Source: a virus | Reading direction: 5' to 3' (one strand) | IMG/VR virus record: IMGVR_UViG_3300034272_002031 | Location: 1 to 37,991 of that record | Length of the DNA: 37,991 nt | Shown here: piece after piece, positions 1 through 6,086 of the stretch | Position numbering within the stretch: the first letter of the stretch is position 1 | Layout: every line of letters begins with the position of its first letter | Translations under genes and position numbers: made by a program | The notes under the pieces: generated by a model | Databases searched by the model: none | Seen by the model: only the letters and a program-made list of their open reading frames with translations | What the model was told of the DNA's origin: nothing

Positions 1-14
1 AGTTTTTGCGCCCC
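1..14. repeat. 14-bp terminal direct repeat, left copy
   Basis: The first 14 bases (AGTTTTTGCGCCCC) recur at 37959-37972, immediately before adapter sequence. Merging the two copies circularises the map to about 37958 bp and keeps the activator gene in frame up to a TAG stop. A packaged-end origin (cohesive end) is less likely because the repeat lies inside a coding sequence. An assembly break in a G-rich stretch is the simpler explanation. Confidence 0.75.
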
Positions 15-539
15 CGCACCCCCGCCCCCGTCAGGAGTAACTATAGCCCCCGGGGTCTCCCCCTGGTCGTCGGCGTCGGGGTGAAGGCGAGGCCGTAGCT
101 TTCGCCGGGCGCGTTCGTCGCGGTCGTGCTCTGGGTTGGCGTCGCGGAGCGCCTGCATCCGGTGGCGGGTGCGGCGTCGGTTGCGCTCGGCTCGCTGGAA
201 GTCGAGGATCCGCACAACGTTTTGACGGCTCATGCGGAAGGTCTCGGCAATTTCGGTGATGCCCGAGCCCGATGCGTGGGCGGCCCGGATAGCCTCGTCG
301 CGTTCGGCTTGGTGTACGTGGTAGCAGGAGGCGAGAGGTAGGAGAGACCCCCGGAAGGCGGCTTGAAGCGCTCGGGCGTGTCGCTCCCCTACCTCCCTCG
401 TCACCCAATGGTCGGCGGGAAACGGGGCGCTTGGCACGTAAAGGTGGCGGTATTGACACTTGCCAGCTAGGCGGAGGGTCGCCTCGCGCCCGATGATTTC
501 AGCGACGACTTGAGCGGTGGGCGGGAGTGGAATGGGCAT
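1..539 (-). CDS. Mor-family transcription activator (Mu Mor/C-like), 3' end cut by the window edge
   Basis: The frame starts at the ATG at 537-539 and runs off the left edge after 179 codons. If the ends are joined, it continues as Leu-Ala-Gly-Glu-Leu and stops at TAG (37943-37945), giving 184 residues. The N-terminal part (IIGREATLRL, then HLYVPS, about residues 15-36) fits the Mor activator family. A helix-turn-helix follows at about 91-112 (GITEIAETFRMSRQNVVRIL). The tail is basic, then Gly-rich, encoded by low-complexity G runs. Mor/C proteins are dimeric activators that recruit RNA polymerase to middle or late promoters lacking a good -35. The gene closes the early block and precedes the packaging block, so I infer it turns on the five repeated late promoters found here. 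Confidence 0.8.
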   Translation of the reverse strand, partial: MPIPLPPTAQVVAEIIGREATLRLAGKCQYRHLYVPSAPFPADHWVTREVGERHARALQAAFRGSLLPLASCYHVHQAERDEAIRAAHASGSGITEIAETFRMSRQNVVRILDFQRAERNRRRTRHRMQALRDANPEHDRDERARRKLRPRLHPDADDQGETPGAIVTPDGGGGAGAQK

Positions 540-589
540 TTCCGTTGCTCGTTCCTAGTGTCCGATTTCGCCTCGTGTCGAGTTCCGTC

Positions 590-609
590 TTGACAGGGTT
601 TGCTACCCT
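590..609. promoter_or_regulatory. Small inverted repeat next to a TTGACA hexamer
   Basis: AGGGT-TTGCT-ACCCT (595-609) is a 5-bp inverted repeat, and a TTGACA hexamer sits at 590-595 on the plus strand with no good -10 box behind it. It lies about 50 bp upstream of the Mor-like start and overlaps the stop of the preceding small ORF. It could be an operator for the activator gene or chance. Confidence 0.2.
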
Positions 610-743
610 AAAGACAGAGCCGCCGCTATTAACCCGGGCCCGTGCTCGCTCATTGCGCGCCCCCCTCCTTGCGGCGCAACTGTAATATCTGCCGACCTGG
701 CATGGCGATGAATTGGAACTCCGGCAATTTCAGTTTCAATCAT
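603..743 (-). CDS. Small hypothetical protein (46 aa)
   Basis: A short frame lies between SSB and the activator gene. It begins with ATG at 741-743 and ends with TAG at 603-605. No domain is recognised. It is supported mainly by its leader, which is C/A-rich and G-poor just before the ATG, like the leaders of ssb and several other early genes of this phage. It has the same direction as its neighbours. If it is not a gene, the space is untranslated leader of the activator mRNA. Confidence 0.35.
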   Translation of the reverse strand: MIETEIAGVPIHRHARSADITVAPQGGGRAMSEHGPGLIAAALSLG

Positions 744-769
744 GGGTTGGGGTGGTTTGTGGCGGTCGA

Positions 770-1228
770 TTAAAACGGGATTTCGTCGTCGTCGGTGTCC
801 ATCGGCGCGGGCCGTGGCGCTGGGTTTGGCCTCCTGCGCTCTTCGTTGTCGGGGCGCGGAGCTGACGATTGCCCGCCCTGATCGGCTTGGCCCTTCGGCC
901 CCCCGACAAACTCGAAACGCTCGACGCGCACCTTCGTTTTCTCGCGCTTTTTCCCGGTTTCTTTGTCCTCCCACGTCTCCTGGGTGAGCTCGCCTTCGAT
1001 CAGGATCGGCTTTCCCTTCGAGAAATACTTAGCGAGGTTTTCGGCGGTGGAGCCGAACGCTACACCACCGAAAAAGGAGGCGCGTTCGTGCTTCTGGCCT
1101 TGGTCGTCCTTCCACGTTTTGTTTACCGCAAGCGACAATTCGCAAACGGCGGTTCCCCTTGGGAGGGTTTTCAGTTCGGGGTCTCGCGTGAGGTTCCCCA
1201 TCAGGATTACTTTGTTGAAGCTGGGCAT
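770..1228 (-). CDS. ssb: Single-stranded DNA-binding protein
   Basis: This 152-residue SSB has an OB-fold at about 1-106, starting with the typical NKVILMGNLTRDPEL. A disordered, Pro/Arg-rich linker follows, then the acidic tip DDDEIPF, which in bacterial SSBs docks replication and repair partners. SSB coats single strands during replication and recombination and fits the phage's exonuclease, annealing-protein candidate and helicase loader. The ATG at 1228 is preceded by a C/A-rich leader without a Shine-Dalgarno sequence. Its start overlaps the end of the preceding small gene by 22 nt, and the longer upstream frame lacks SSB similarity. Length and architecture are normal for a phage SSB. Confidence 0.95.
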   Translation of the reverse strand: MPSFNKVILMGNLTRDPELKTLPRGTAVCELSLAVNKTWKDDQGQKHERASFFGGVAFGSTAENLAKYFSKGKPILIEGELTQETWEDKETGKKREKTKVRVERFEFVGGPKGQADQGGQSSAPRPDNEERRRPNPAPRPAPMDTDDDEIPF

Positions 1229-1422
1229 GTTGGTTTTTGGTGTTGGTTTGGTTTCTGAGAAACGGTGGCGAGGAGGTAGCCCATCGCCGGGATTGAGTCG
1301 CAATCGGGCACGTCTGCGGCGGAGAGAACGAGGTCGGAAATCAGGCGGCGCTCTTGGAGCTTGTTTAAGACTTCCTGCTCATCCCGCTGCCACGCGTGAA
1401 TGTGTTGTTGAAGGCGGTTCAC
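1207..1422 (-). CDS. Small hypothetical protein (71 aa)
   Basis: The frame starts with GTG at 1420-1422, overlapping the TGA of the RuvC-like gene (GTGA), and ends by overlapping the start of ssb by 22 nt. This suggests translational coupling with the gene before it. The first half is amphipathic and helical (residues about 1-35, rich in Gln, Glu and Arg); the second half is uncharged and probably disordered. No family is recognised. Its place between a resolvase-like protein and SSB suggests a DNA-metabolism accessory role, but nothing in the sequence proves it. A longer ATG/GTG version inside the RuvC-like gene is possible but less likely. Confidence 0.5.
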   Translation of the reverse strand: MNRLQQHIHAWQRDEQEVLNKLQERRLISDLVLSAADVPDCDSIPAMGYLLATVSQKPNQHQKPTCPASTK

Positions 1423-1880
1423 GCTGCGCGGGCTTCGAGTTGATCGAACCAATAGACGGCGACGGCGAGAGCGGCCCAAAGGTGACTTTTCACCCCGTAG
1501 AGGGGGCCGGGGTTGCCCTTGGTCCCTACGTGCCCGAGCCGGTCAAGGAGGGCCTGCCGAATGTTCGCGTCTTTGGCTTTGGCGCTGTTGCACAGGTGGA
1601 GTTTTACGTCGCGCCGGAAAATGAATTCTGCGTCGATGTATTCGCAAAATCGGCCAATCCAAACGCACGTCTCGAAGACCTCGCGCCCCACGGGCATTCC
1701 ATAGCACGCAACCATTTCAACGGCGGCGTGGGTGTGCGGATGCTGCCGGGCGTTGAGCCTGAACCGGAGCACTTCGTTGGCGTCGATTCCCGCTTTCAAC
1801 ACGCGGCTCCCGTCCCAGAGAACCCACGCGCTTTCGGTGGTCCCGGGGTCTATCCCGAGCACGATGCGCGGCGGTGTCAT
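1419..1880 (-). CDS. RuvC-like Holliday-junction resolvase / RNase H-fold nuclease
   Basis: The 153-residue protein opens with the first RNase H-fold strand, VLGIDPGTTESAW, containing the catalytic Asp11. A second acidic strand (AVEMVACYGMPVG, Glu55) and a C-terminal helix (SHLWAALAVAVYW) fit the RuvC layout. The usual C-terminal Asp pair is not evident (His and Ala/Trp stand there), so catalysis may use other ligands or be altered. Such phage enzymes resolve recombination or packaging intermediates in the cytoplasm. The start at 1880 is chosen because its ATG overlaps the TGA of the DnaC-like gene (ATGA). The longer in-frame upstream extension lies wholly inside that gene. Confidence 0.75.
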   Translation of the reverse strand: MTPPRIVLGIDPGTTESAWVLWDGSRVLKAGIDANEVLRFRLNARQHPHTHAAVEMVACYGMPVGREVFETCVWIGRFCEYIDAEFIFRRDVKLHLCNSAKAKDANIRQALLDRLGHVGTKGNPGPLYGVKSHLWAALAVAVYWFDQLEARAA

Positions 1881-2587
1881 CGCGCTCCCCCTTCGAGGTC
1901 CACGATTTCGCAGAACTCCGCAAGGCGGCGTGTCGTCGGGTTTCCACGGTCGGCCCCGAGCCGGGCACTGAGCCAAGCGCCCGAGCCGTTTGCGGTCCAG
2001 AGGAGCGGCTTTTGGCCGCTCGTGCGGATCTCGATAAGCTCCTCAAGCTCGGCGTCTGCGCGCTCGGTGCTCGGCGCTTTCCCGAGGTCGTCGAGGAGGA
2101 GAACGTCGGCGCGCTTGAGAGAGTCCAAAGCGGCGCGAGCGTGTCCGCGCTCCTCGGTGGTCCCCGAAAAAGCATCCATCGCGAGGCGGGAAAATCGGTT
2201 GTGCGAAACCGAATTGACGCGGAGCCCGGCGAGGTGCGCTTTGCGAAGCGCCAGGAACGCGCAACGGGTTTTCCCTTTCCCGGTGTCCCCGATAAGCCCG
2301 AGGCCCCGGAATGCTCGCGGCTCGTAGCGGCGGACGGCCTCAAGCGCCAGCGGGTTGAGCCCGGGGTGTCGTTCGTCAGTGTCGCGGTATTCGGCAGGGC
2401 AAACCCTCTTCCATGCGGCGTCTTTCTCGGCTGCCGCCTCAGCGGCTTTCATGGCCACGGTCTTTTCGTTGAATTTCTGAATGCACCCGTCACAGCGAGT
2501 GCTCCCGAAAACAAGGCCTTCGAGACGAACCACGCTCCGCACAAACGGGGTGCGGCAGTCGTGGCAATCGTAGGTTTCTTTTTCCAT
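1877..2587 (-). CDS. DnaC-like helicase loader (AAA+ ATPase) with N-terminal zinc finger
   Basis: This 236-residue protein has a CxxC...CxxC zinc site (C8, C11, C32, C35), an alanine/charged helical linker, then an AAA+ core. Walker A is GDTGKGKT (about 100-107), Walker B is VLLLDD (about 162-167), and a sensor strand LLWTAN follows at about 195-200. DnaC/lambda P-type proteins load the replicative helicase at the origin. It lies directly after the initiator gene, the same O-then-P order as lambda. A 115-bp gap with a GC-rich hairpin separates the two. The ATG at 2587 has a C/A-rich leader and no Shine-Dalgarno sequence. Its stop overlaps the next ATG. Confidence 0.88.
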   Translation of the reverse strand: MEKETYDCHDCRTPFVRSVVRLEGLVFGSTRCDGCIQKFNEKTVAMKAAEAAAEKDAAWKRVCPAEYRDTDERHPGLNPLALEAVRRYEPRAFRGLGLIGDTGKGKTRCAFLALRKAHLAGLRVNSVSHNRFSRLAMDAFSGTTEERGHARAALDSLKRADVLLLDDLGKAPSTERADAELEELIEIRTSGQKPLLWTANGSGAWLSARLGADRGNPTTRRLAEFCEIVDLEGGAR

Positions 2588-2635
2588 TCTTTGGCGTTTC
2601 TTTCTTTTTTGGGGTGGTGAATTGGTTTTTGGATG

Positions 2636-2658
2636 CCCCGCCGCTGCGCGTGGCGGGC
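2636..2658. other. GC-rich hairpin between initiator and helicase-loader genes
   Basis: CCCGCC (2637-2642) pairs with GGCGGG (2652-2657) across a 9-nt loop. There is no T-run behind it on either strand, so it is not a typical intrinsic terminator. It may attenuate or process the early mRNA ahead of the DnaC-like gene. Confidence 0.3.
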
Positions 2659-2701
2659 TCTGGCGCTCGTTCTGGCGAGTGGGTGGGGTGGAGAGTGCGG
2701 A

Positions 2702-3556
2702 CTAGAACCCGAACGGGCCTTTTTGACGGTGCAGCGCGGCTTCCTTTTCGCGCTGCGTCTGGCGGGTGGAGCCGTTCCGGGCGGTCGGTTGTGACGGCCT
2801 CCCGTCGGCCTCCCAGTAGGTCCGAACGGAGGTCAGGAGCGGCCTCCACTTGCGGACGGGCTGCTGCTTGTGAACCCAGCCCACGGCCTCCATATCGTCG
2901 AACCACAAGCGCGCCCTCCATTCCGGGAGCCCGATGGCGTCGGCAACCGCCTTCACGCTCGGCCAGTCGGGAATCTCGCGGGAGCCCACGCTGCGCGGCT
3001 CCTCCTCGCTCACCGTCGCGGAGGCGCTCCGCTGCTCCGGCTCAACGCCGTTGCCAGCCTCATGCGTGCGCGGTGTGTGTGTGTCTTCTTTATCTTCCGA
3101 AGATGAAGATGAAGATGAAGATGAAGGGGTTGGATTTTGGTTGGCAGGGTGGTTAACCCGGTGGTTGGCGTTTGGTTGAGCTTTGGTTGAATTTTGCTTA
3201 AGCAAACAGGGATTTCCGCCGAGCTTTCCACACCTCGCCCGCTGCGCTCTAATCTGCTCATCGCGCACCATGCGCCTGGAAGTGATCACACCTGCGGCCG
3301 ACTTCGTTGCAACCCCGCAGGCGAGCAACTCATCTAAAAGACAGGAGACCTCATCAGCGGAAGAGCCCACCATTCTGGCGAGCTGTTCGGCTGTGACGGG
3401 TGCCGTGCCAAAGATCAGGTGCCCCCTCCGGGGAGCTTCAAACATCAGGCAGAGTATGTCAGTCCACAGGCCGCGAGCGGCGAGGGAGACGGAGCGGAGC
3501 GCGGGATCTTTCATCCAGTCGCCTGGATAAAATTGGAAGCTCGGAATCTTGCTCAT
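2702..3556 (-). CDS. Phage replication initiator (lambda O-like role; DUF1376-type N-terminus)
   Basis: The 284-residue protein starts with FQFYPGDWMKD and SLAARGLWTDIL, a pattern common in phage replisome organisers, giving a probable winged-helix DNA-binding region at about 1-118. A low-complexity linker (about 119-195, rich in Asn, Pro and Ser with nine consecutive Ser) follows, then a C-terminal domain (about 196-284) likely to contact the loader. The DNA coding for the linker holds six GGTT repeats at 11-12-bp spacing (3128-3190) and a GAAGAT tandem repeat. This resembles lambda, whose origin lies inside gene O. It precedes the DnaC-like gene. The start at 3556 gives the expected N-terminus. 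The initiator assignment rests on context and N-terminal pattern. Confidence 0.72.
   Translation of the reverse strand: MSKIPSFQFYPGDWMKDPALRSVSLAARGLWTDILCLMFEAPRRGHLIFGTAPVTAEQLARMVGSSADEVSCLLDELLACGVATKSAAGVITSRRMVRDEQIRAQRARCGKLGGNPCLLKQNSTKAQPNANHRVNHPANQNPTPSSSSSSSSSEDKEDTHTPRTHEAGNGVEPEQRSASATVSEEEPRSVGSREIPDWPSVKAVADAIGLPEWRARLWFDDMEAVGWVHKQQPVRKWRPLLTSVRTYWEADGRPSQPTARNGSTRQTQREKEAALHRQKGPFGF
3099..3126. repeat. Hexanucleotide tandem repeat (GAAGAT, about 4.7 units)
   Basis: Four full GAAGAT units plus GAAG occupy 3099-3126. On the coding strand they encode the Ser9 tract of the initiator linker. A 6-bp unit changes the linker by two residues per copy without breaking the frame, so length variation between isolates would be tolerated. 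Confidence 0.85.
3128..3190. other. Putative replication origin: six iteron-like repeats
   Basis: GGTT begins at 3128, 3139, 3151, 3163, 3174 and 3185, each followed by G or A. The steps are 11, 12, 12, 11 and 11 bp, so all copies face one side of the helix. On the minus strand the unit reads roughly YCAACCA plus 4-5 bases, with the central copy as GGTTAACC. An unusually A/T-rich stretch (3186-3215) abuts the repeats, as expected of an unwinding element. The location in the initiator linker matches lambda ori. Function is inferred. Confidence 0.55.
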
Positions 3557-3563
3557 TTTTCCC

Positions 3564-3869
3564 CTATTTCAGCGTCCAAATTGACGCGCCGGGCGTGTTG
3601 TGACCCTTGCGACGGAGGGCAAACCCCCTGCGCTCGATGACCCCGCGCTTGGAGAGGCTCAGGAAGACCCCGCCGAAAGCGCGGTCGTCGTGCGGCTCAA
3701 TGCCCGCCTCCTTCGCGGCGTCGGTGATCTCTTCGCCGGTGGCAATGCCTTTGAGGCGGAGAAACGAAACCACAAACGCCCGGGCCAAACCGGCAAAGCC
3801 TGGGCACGCCTCCTCCGCCTTCGGCATGGCCCTCGCAAGGGCGGCGTCGCGCTCGGAAAAGGCGCTCAT
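3564..3869 (-). CDS. Small winged-helix-like hypothetical protein (101 aa)
   Basis: The ATG at 3869 overlaps the TGA of the gene before it (ATGA). The protein is helical with a compact pattern at about 35-90 (FLRLKGIATGEEITDAAKEA, then a basic strand-turn-strand RRGFALRRKG) that reads like a winged helix-turn-helix. It ends 7 bp before the initiator gene. A DNA-binding accessory of replication is plausible, but I recognise no named family. A longer version starting at 4175 would lie in the shadow of the neighbour and is rejected. Confidence 0.6.
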   Translation of the reverse strand: MSAFSERDAALARAMPKAEEACPGFAGLARAFVVSFLRLKGIATGEEITDAAKEAGIEPHDDRAFGGVFLSLSKRGVIERRGFALRRKGHNTPGASIWTLK

Positions 3870-4258
3870 GAGTGCCCTCCCCTCAGCTCCCGCACCCATC
3901 CCGAGGCGTCTGGCACATCGGCCCACGCTTTGGCCCCCTCCTCTTTCAGCTCGCGCAGCTCCTCGGGATCGTAGGCGGGTGGCAACTTCCCAACCATTGC
4001 GCGGGCGTCGATCCGCCGCCAGCCGTTCGACACCAATTCCCCGGGCTTCACGGTGCGCCACGCGGCAGGCCACGCCCGCACTAGGTTGGGGTCCCACGCC
4101 GCGAGTTGATACACTGGCAATTTGTCCCCTTCGTTGAGGATCTGCACAACGTCCCAATGACGGGCGGGCTTCCATCCTTTCGGGACCTTAAATGCGACGA
4201 TCTCGCGCACCTCGCGCCGCACGTAAACAAGGAGCGTGTCGGTCTCTTGCTCGCTCAT
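3866..4258 (-). CDS. Hypothetical protein (130 aa)
   Basis: No family is recognised. The protein is soluble and Trp-rich (10 Trp), with alternating strands in the first half (LLVYVRREVREIVAF) and a charged helix near the C-terminus (DPEELRELKEEGAKAW). It is coupled on both sides by 4-bp ATGA overlaps, which strongly supports both the start and its reality. It belongs to the run of small genes between exonuclease and initiator, a place where phages keep host-takeover or recombination accessory proteins. Confidence 0.65.
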   Translation of the reverse strand: MSEQETDTLLVYVRREVREIVAFKVPKGWKPARHWDVVQILNEGDKLPVYQLAAWDPNLVRAWPAAWRTVKPGELVSNGWRRIDARAMVGKLPPAYDPEELRELKEEGAKAWADVPDASGWVRELRGGHS

Positions 4259-4554
4259 TCCTCGCCCTCTTTCTGTGGTCCAAACACTGAGAGCGCCAGG
4301 GCGAACCCTTCGCCCACGCGGTAGCCTCGTTCATAGTCGAGGTCGTATGCGGGCCGAACTTCTGGGACTAACACTTCCATCGATGGATGCGGGATTGTCC
4401 TCCGCGCCATCCCGTCAACAAATCCGGCGACGATTCTGTCATGCACCTTGGCTGAAAAACCTCGGATCTGGCGCACTTTTACGGCCATGTCCTCCGCAAT
4501 TTTCATGGCAAATTCCTCTTTGGGAATCTTCAGAGTGATCTTTCGCTCGCTCAT
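4255..4554 (-). CDS. Hypothetical protein (99 aa)
   Basis: A small soluble protein with a basic N-terminus (MSERKITLKIPKEEF) followed by helices. No membrane segment or known motif is visible. It overlaps both neighbours by ATGA and is surely cotranslated with them. No function can be given. Confidence 0.62.
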   Translation of the reverse strand: MSERKITLKIPKEEFAMKIAEDMAVKVRQIRGFSAKVHDRIVAGFVDGMARRTIPHPSMEVLVPEVRPAYDLDYERGYRVGEGFALALSVFGPQKEGEE

Positions 4555-4994
4555 TCCCCGCCCTCCTTCCGAAAAACCCCGTCTTTGCCCTGTTTGAATC
4601 CGCCGTCGGCAAGCGTGGATTCGATGGCGCGGTGAATTTTGGAGGACGGCGTCACCGTCACGGGGGCGGAAAACTCACCGTTCGGGCCGGTCGTGCTGAG
4701 CGAAACAGACACGCCCTCCAGCGGAAGCTTTCGCTGGTCAGGGTCTTCGAGCGGGTGCTTTGCCTTTACGGCTGTCCTGGTTGAGAACGAAAAGGCCGTT
4801 TCAACCTCGTCTTTGTCGAGGTTGAGGACCCCCCGGAGGCTCACACTGAATTTCAGCGGCTCCTCGGAGTCCGTGCGCGCCTCGGCTGCGCGTGTGATGG
4901 CCCTGAGCATCTCCTCCTCCTGCTCCCCGATTGCCGCCTCTAGGTCGGCGATCATATGCTCCCGGAGTTGATCAATTAAGTGGTTCTTTCTCAT
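4551..4994 (-). CDS. Hypothetical protein (147 aa)
   Basis: The first 45 residues form a charged helix (LREHMIADLEAAIGEQEEEM). About 48-120 is strand-rich (LKFSVSLRGVLNL, VETAFSFSTRT, VSVSLSTTG), suggesting a beta-sandwich or beta-sheet domain. No catalytic motif is visible. It overlaps the adjacent genes by 4 bp on both sides. Proteins of this look occur in early regions of many phages without known function. Confidence 0.65.
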   Translation of the reverse strand: MRKNHLIDQLREHMIADLEAAIGEQEEEMLRAITRAAEARTDSEEPLKFSVSLRGVLNLDKDEVETAFSFSTRTAVKAKHPLEDPDQRKLPLEGVSVSLSTTGPNGEFSAPVTVTPSSKIHRAIESTLADGGFKQGKDGVFRKEGGE

Positions 4995-5194
4995 TTTGCT
5001 GTTTTGCGTGTCGTTGGTGTTGTCGCGGGTTTGCGTCCGGCTTGGCGTCGTTTCACGCCCTGCTTGATGCGCTCGACATAGGCCTTCTCCCGGGCGGATC
5101 TCATGCCTCGCTTGTCCATGTAGGCGGCGAGGGCGTCTTTCATGCTTTGGAGCGATGCCTTGGGAACGTCGCTGGTTTTGCGTGTTTTCTTCAT
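4991..5194 (-). CDS. Small basic hypothetical protein (67 aa)
   Basis: A highly basic peptide (many Lys and Arg, KKTRKTSDVP at the start, RRQAGRKPATTPTTRKTAK at the end) with one central helix. The charge suggests nucleic-acid binding. It is ATGA-coupled to the tiny gene upstream and the 147-residue gene downstream. Confidence 0.55.
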   Translation of the reverse strand: MKKTRKTSDVPKASLQSMKDALAAYMDKRGMRSAREKAYVERIKQGVKRRQAGRKPATTPTTRKTAK

Positions 5195-5271
5195 GCGCTC
5201 ACGGCCTCGGCCTTCCCGTTGATCGAGTTGACCGTGATTCGGTCGTTGATGATGGCGATAACCTCTCTCAT
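5191..5271 (-). CDS. Tiny coupled ORF (26 aa)
   Basis: The ATG (5269-5271) overlaps the TGA of the exonuclease gene, and its own TGA (5191-5193) overlaps the ATG of the next gene. It encodes REVIAIINDRITVNSINGK with a short tail, two likely beta-strands. Perfect ATGA coupling on both sides fills the 73-bp space between two genes and supports real translation, either as a peptide or as a ribosome relay. Confidence 0.45.
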   Translation of the reverse strand: MREVIAIINDRITVNSINGKAEAVSA

Positions 5272-6086
5272 GCGACCTCCTTCCACGGGCGGACGGTCAA
5301 CGGCTCGATTTCGTGGAAATAGCCCGGCCAGCTTCCAGAGTCCGTGCATTGGCGGAGTGTTCGCAGGTTCGCCCGGTAAATATCCCGGCCACGCTCAAGG
5401 CTCTCCTCGTCGATCTGGAAAACCCGGATGCCGTAGGGCGCGGTTTTCTCAACGGCCACGAAGAGGAAAGCGGAGGCCCCGAGAAGGTCCAGATACCAAG
5501 CCGCTTGCCGGTGATATCCCCACTTGCGAGCGTCTCGCGGAAACTCGCGGGCGTCCTCGCACGTTTTGATGTCGGCCACGACCGTCCGCCCGGTCTCGTC
5601 TTGGAACACCAGGTCAAGCCGCCCCTTGATCGCAAGGCCCGTGTCGAGGCAGCGAGAAAACACGCTCACCTCTTTTTGCGCCTTGTGGAGAATTGCGCTT
5701 CCGAGCGGGTGCGCCTGCATCGCGGCGGTTGCTCCTGCGATGTCCTCGCCCTCCTCGGCGCTCAGGATCGGCAGCGTCTGCGAGTCCCTCCACGCTCTCC
5801 CCTCCTTGGTCTGGAAGCTCAGCCCCTCCGGGCGGACAACGTGCAGCGTGCGCTCCGGCTCCAAAAGAGCCCCGTGAAGCACGGTCCCGAATATCTGCGC
5901 GGGCGTGGGTTTTTTTGGCGTTCCCTTTGCGAGCATGTGGGCGCGGTAGTGCGCCGGGCTCTGCTCCATCTTCTTGAGGTCGCTGTTTGCGATGCCATGC
6001 GCGCTCCGATAATCGGCGTCGGGCATTCCAAAGCGGATGTCAGGCGGGCCAAAGCCGCGCACCGTTGGCGTTGAGAAGTCGCTCAT
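5268..6086 (-). CDS. RecE/exonuclease VIII-type nuclease (PD-(D/E)XK, DUF3799-like)
   Basis: This 272-residue protein shows the core of the DUF3799/YqaJ-like exonuclease fold: an N-terminal helix (GIANSDLKKMEQSPAHYRAH), FGTVLHGALLEP with His71, GRLDLVF with Asp158, VVADIKT with the D172-x-K174 pair, and a Gln in YHRQAAWY (about 193). Such enzymes degrade the 5' strand of double-stranded ends to give 3' tails for annealing. It follows the annealing-protein candidate with an ATGA overlap, a typical exonuclease/annealase pair. All metal-binding residues appear intact. Confidence 0.85.
   Translation of the reverse strand: MSDFSTPTVRGFGPPDIRFGMPDADYRSAHGIANSDLKKMEQSPAHYRAHMLAKGTPKKPTPAQIFGTVLHGALLEPERTLHVVRPEGLSFQTKEGRAWRDSQTLPILSAEEGEDIAGATAAMQAHPLGSAILHKAQKEVSVFSRCLDTGLAIKGRLDLVFQDETGRTVVADIKTCEDAREFPRDARKWGYHRQAAWYLDLLGASAFLFVAVEKTAPYGIRVFQIDEESLERGRDIYRANLRTLRQCTDSGSWPGYFHEIEPLTVRPWKEVA

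Noticed and set aside
1-14. 14-bp terminal repeat as cohesive ends of packaged DNA
   Set aside because: The repeat lies inside a coding sequence, away from the terminase small subunit. An assembly break at a low-complexity G tract is simpler. Not fully excluded.
31-459. Minus-strand frame of 142 residues
   Set aside because: It is a shadow of the Mor-like gene, which lies in another minus-strand frame that runs off the edge. The shadow has no domain and an Arg/Pro-rich composition.
590-616. Plus-strand promoter from TTGACA
   Set aside because: No -10 box at proper spacing and no plus-strand gene follows for 8 kb. Kept only as a weak regulatory note.
963-2327. Plus-strand frame of 454 residues
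   Set aside because: It is antisense to ssb, the RuvC-like and DnaC-like genes, a typical shadow in GC-rich DNA.
3060-3200. CRISPR-like array
   Set aside because: Repeats are 4-6 bp, without spacers of constant length. They fit iterons and a microsatellite.
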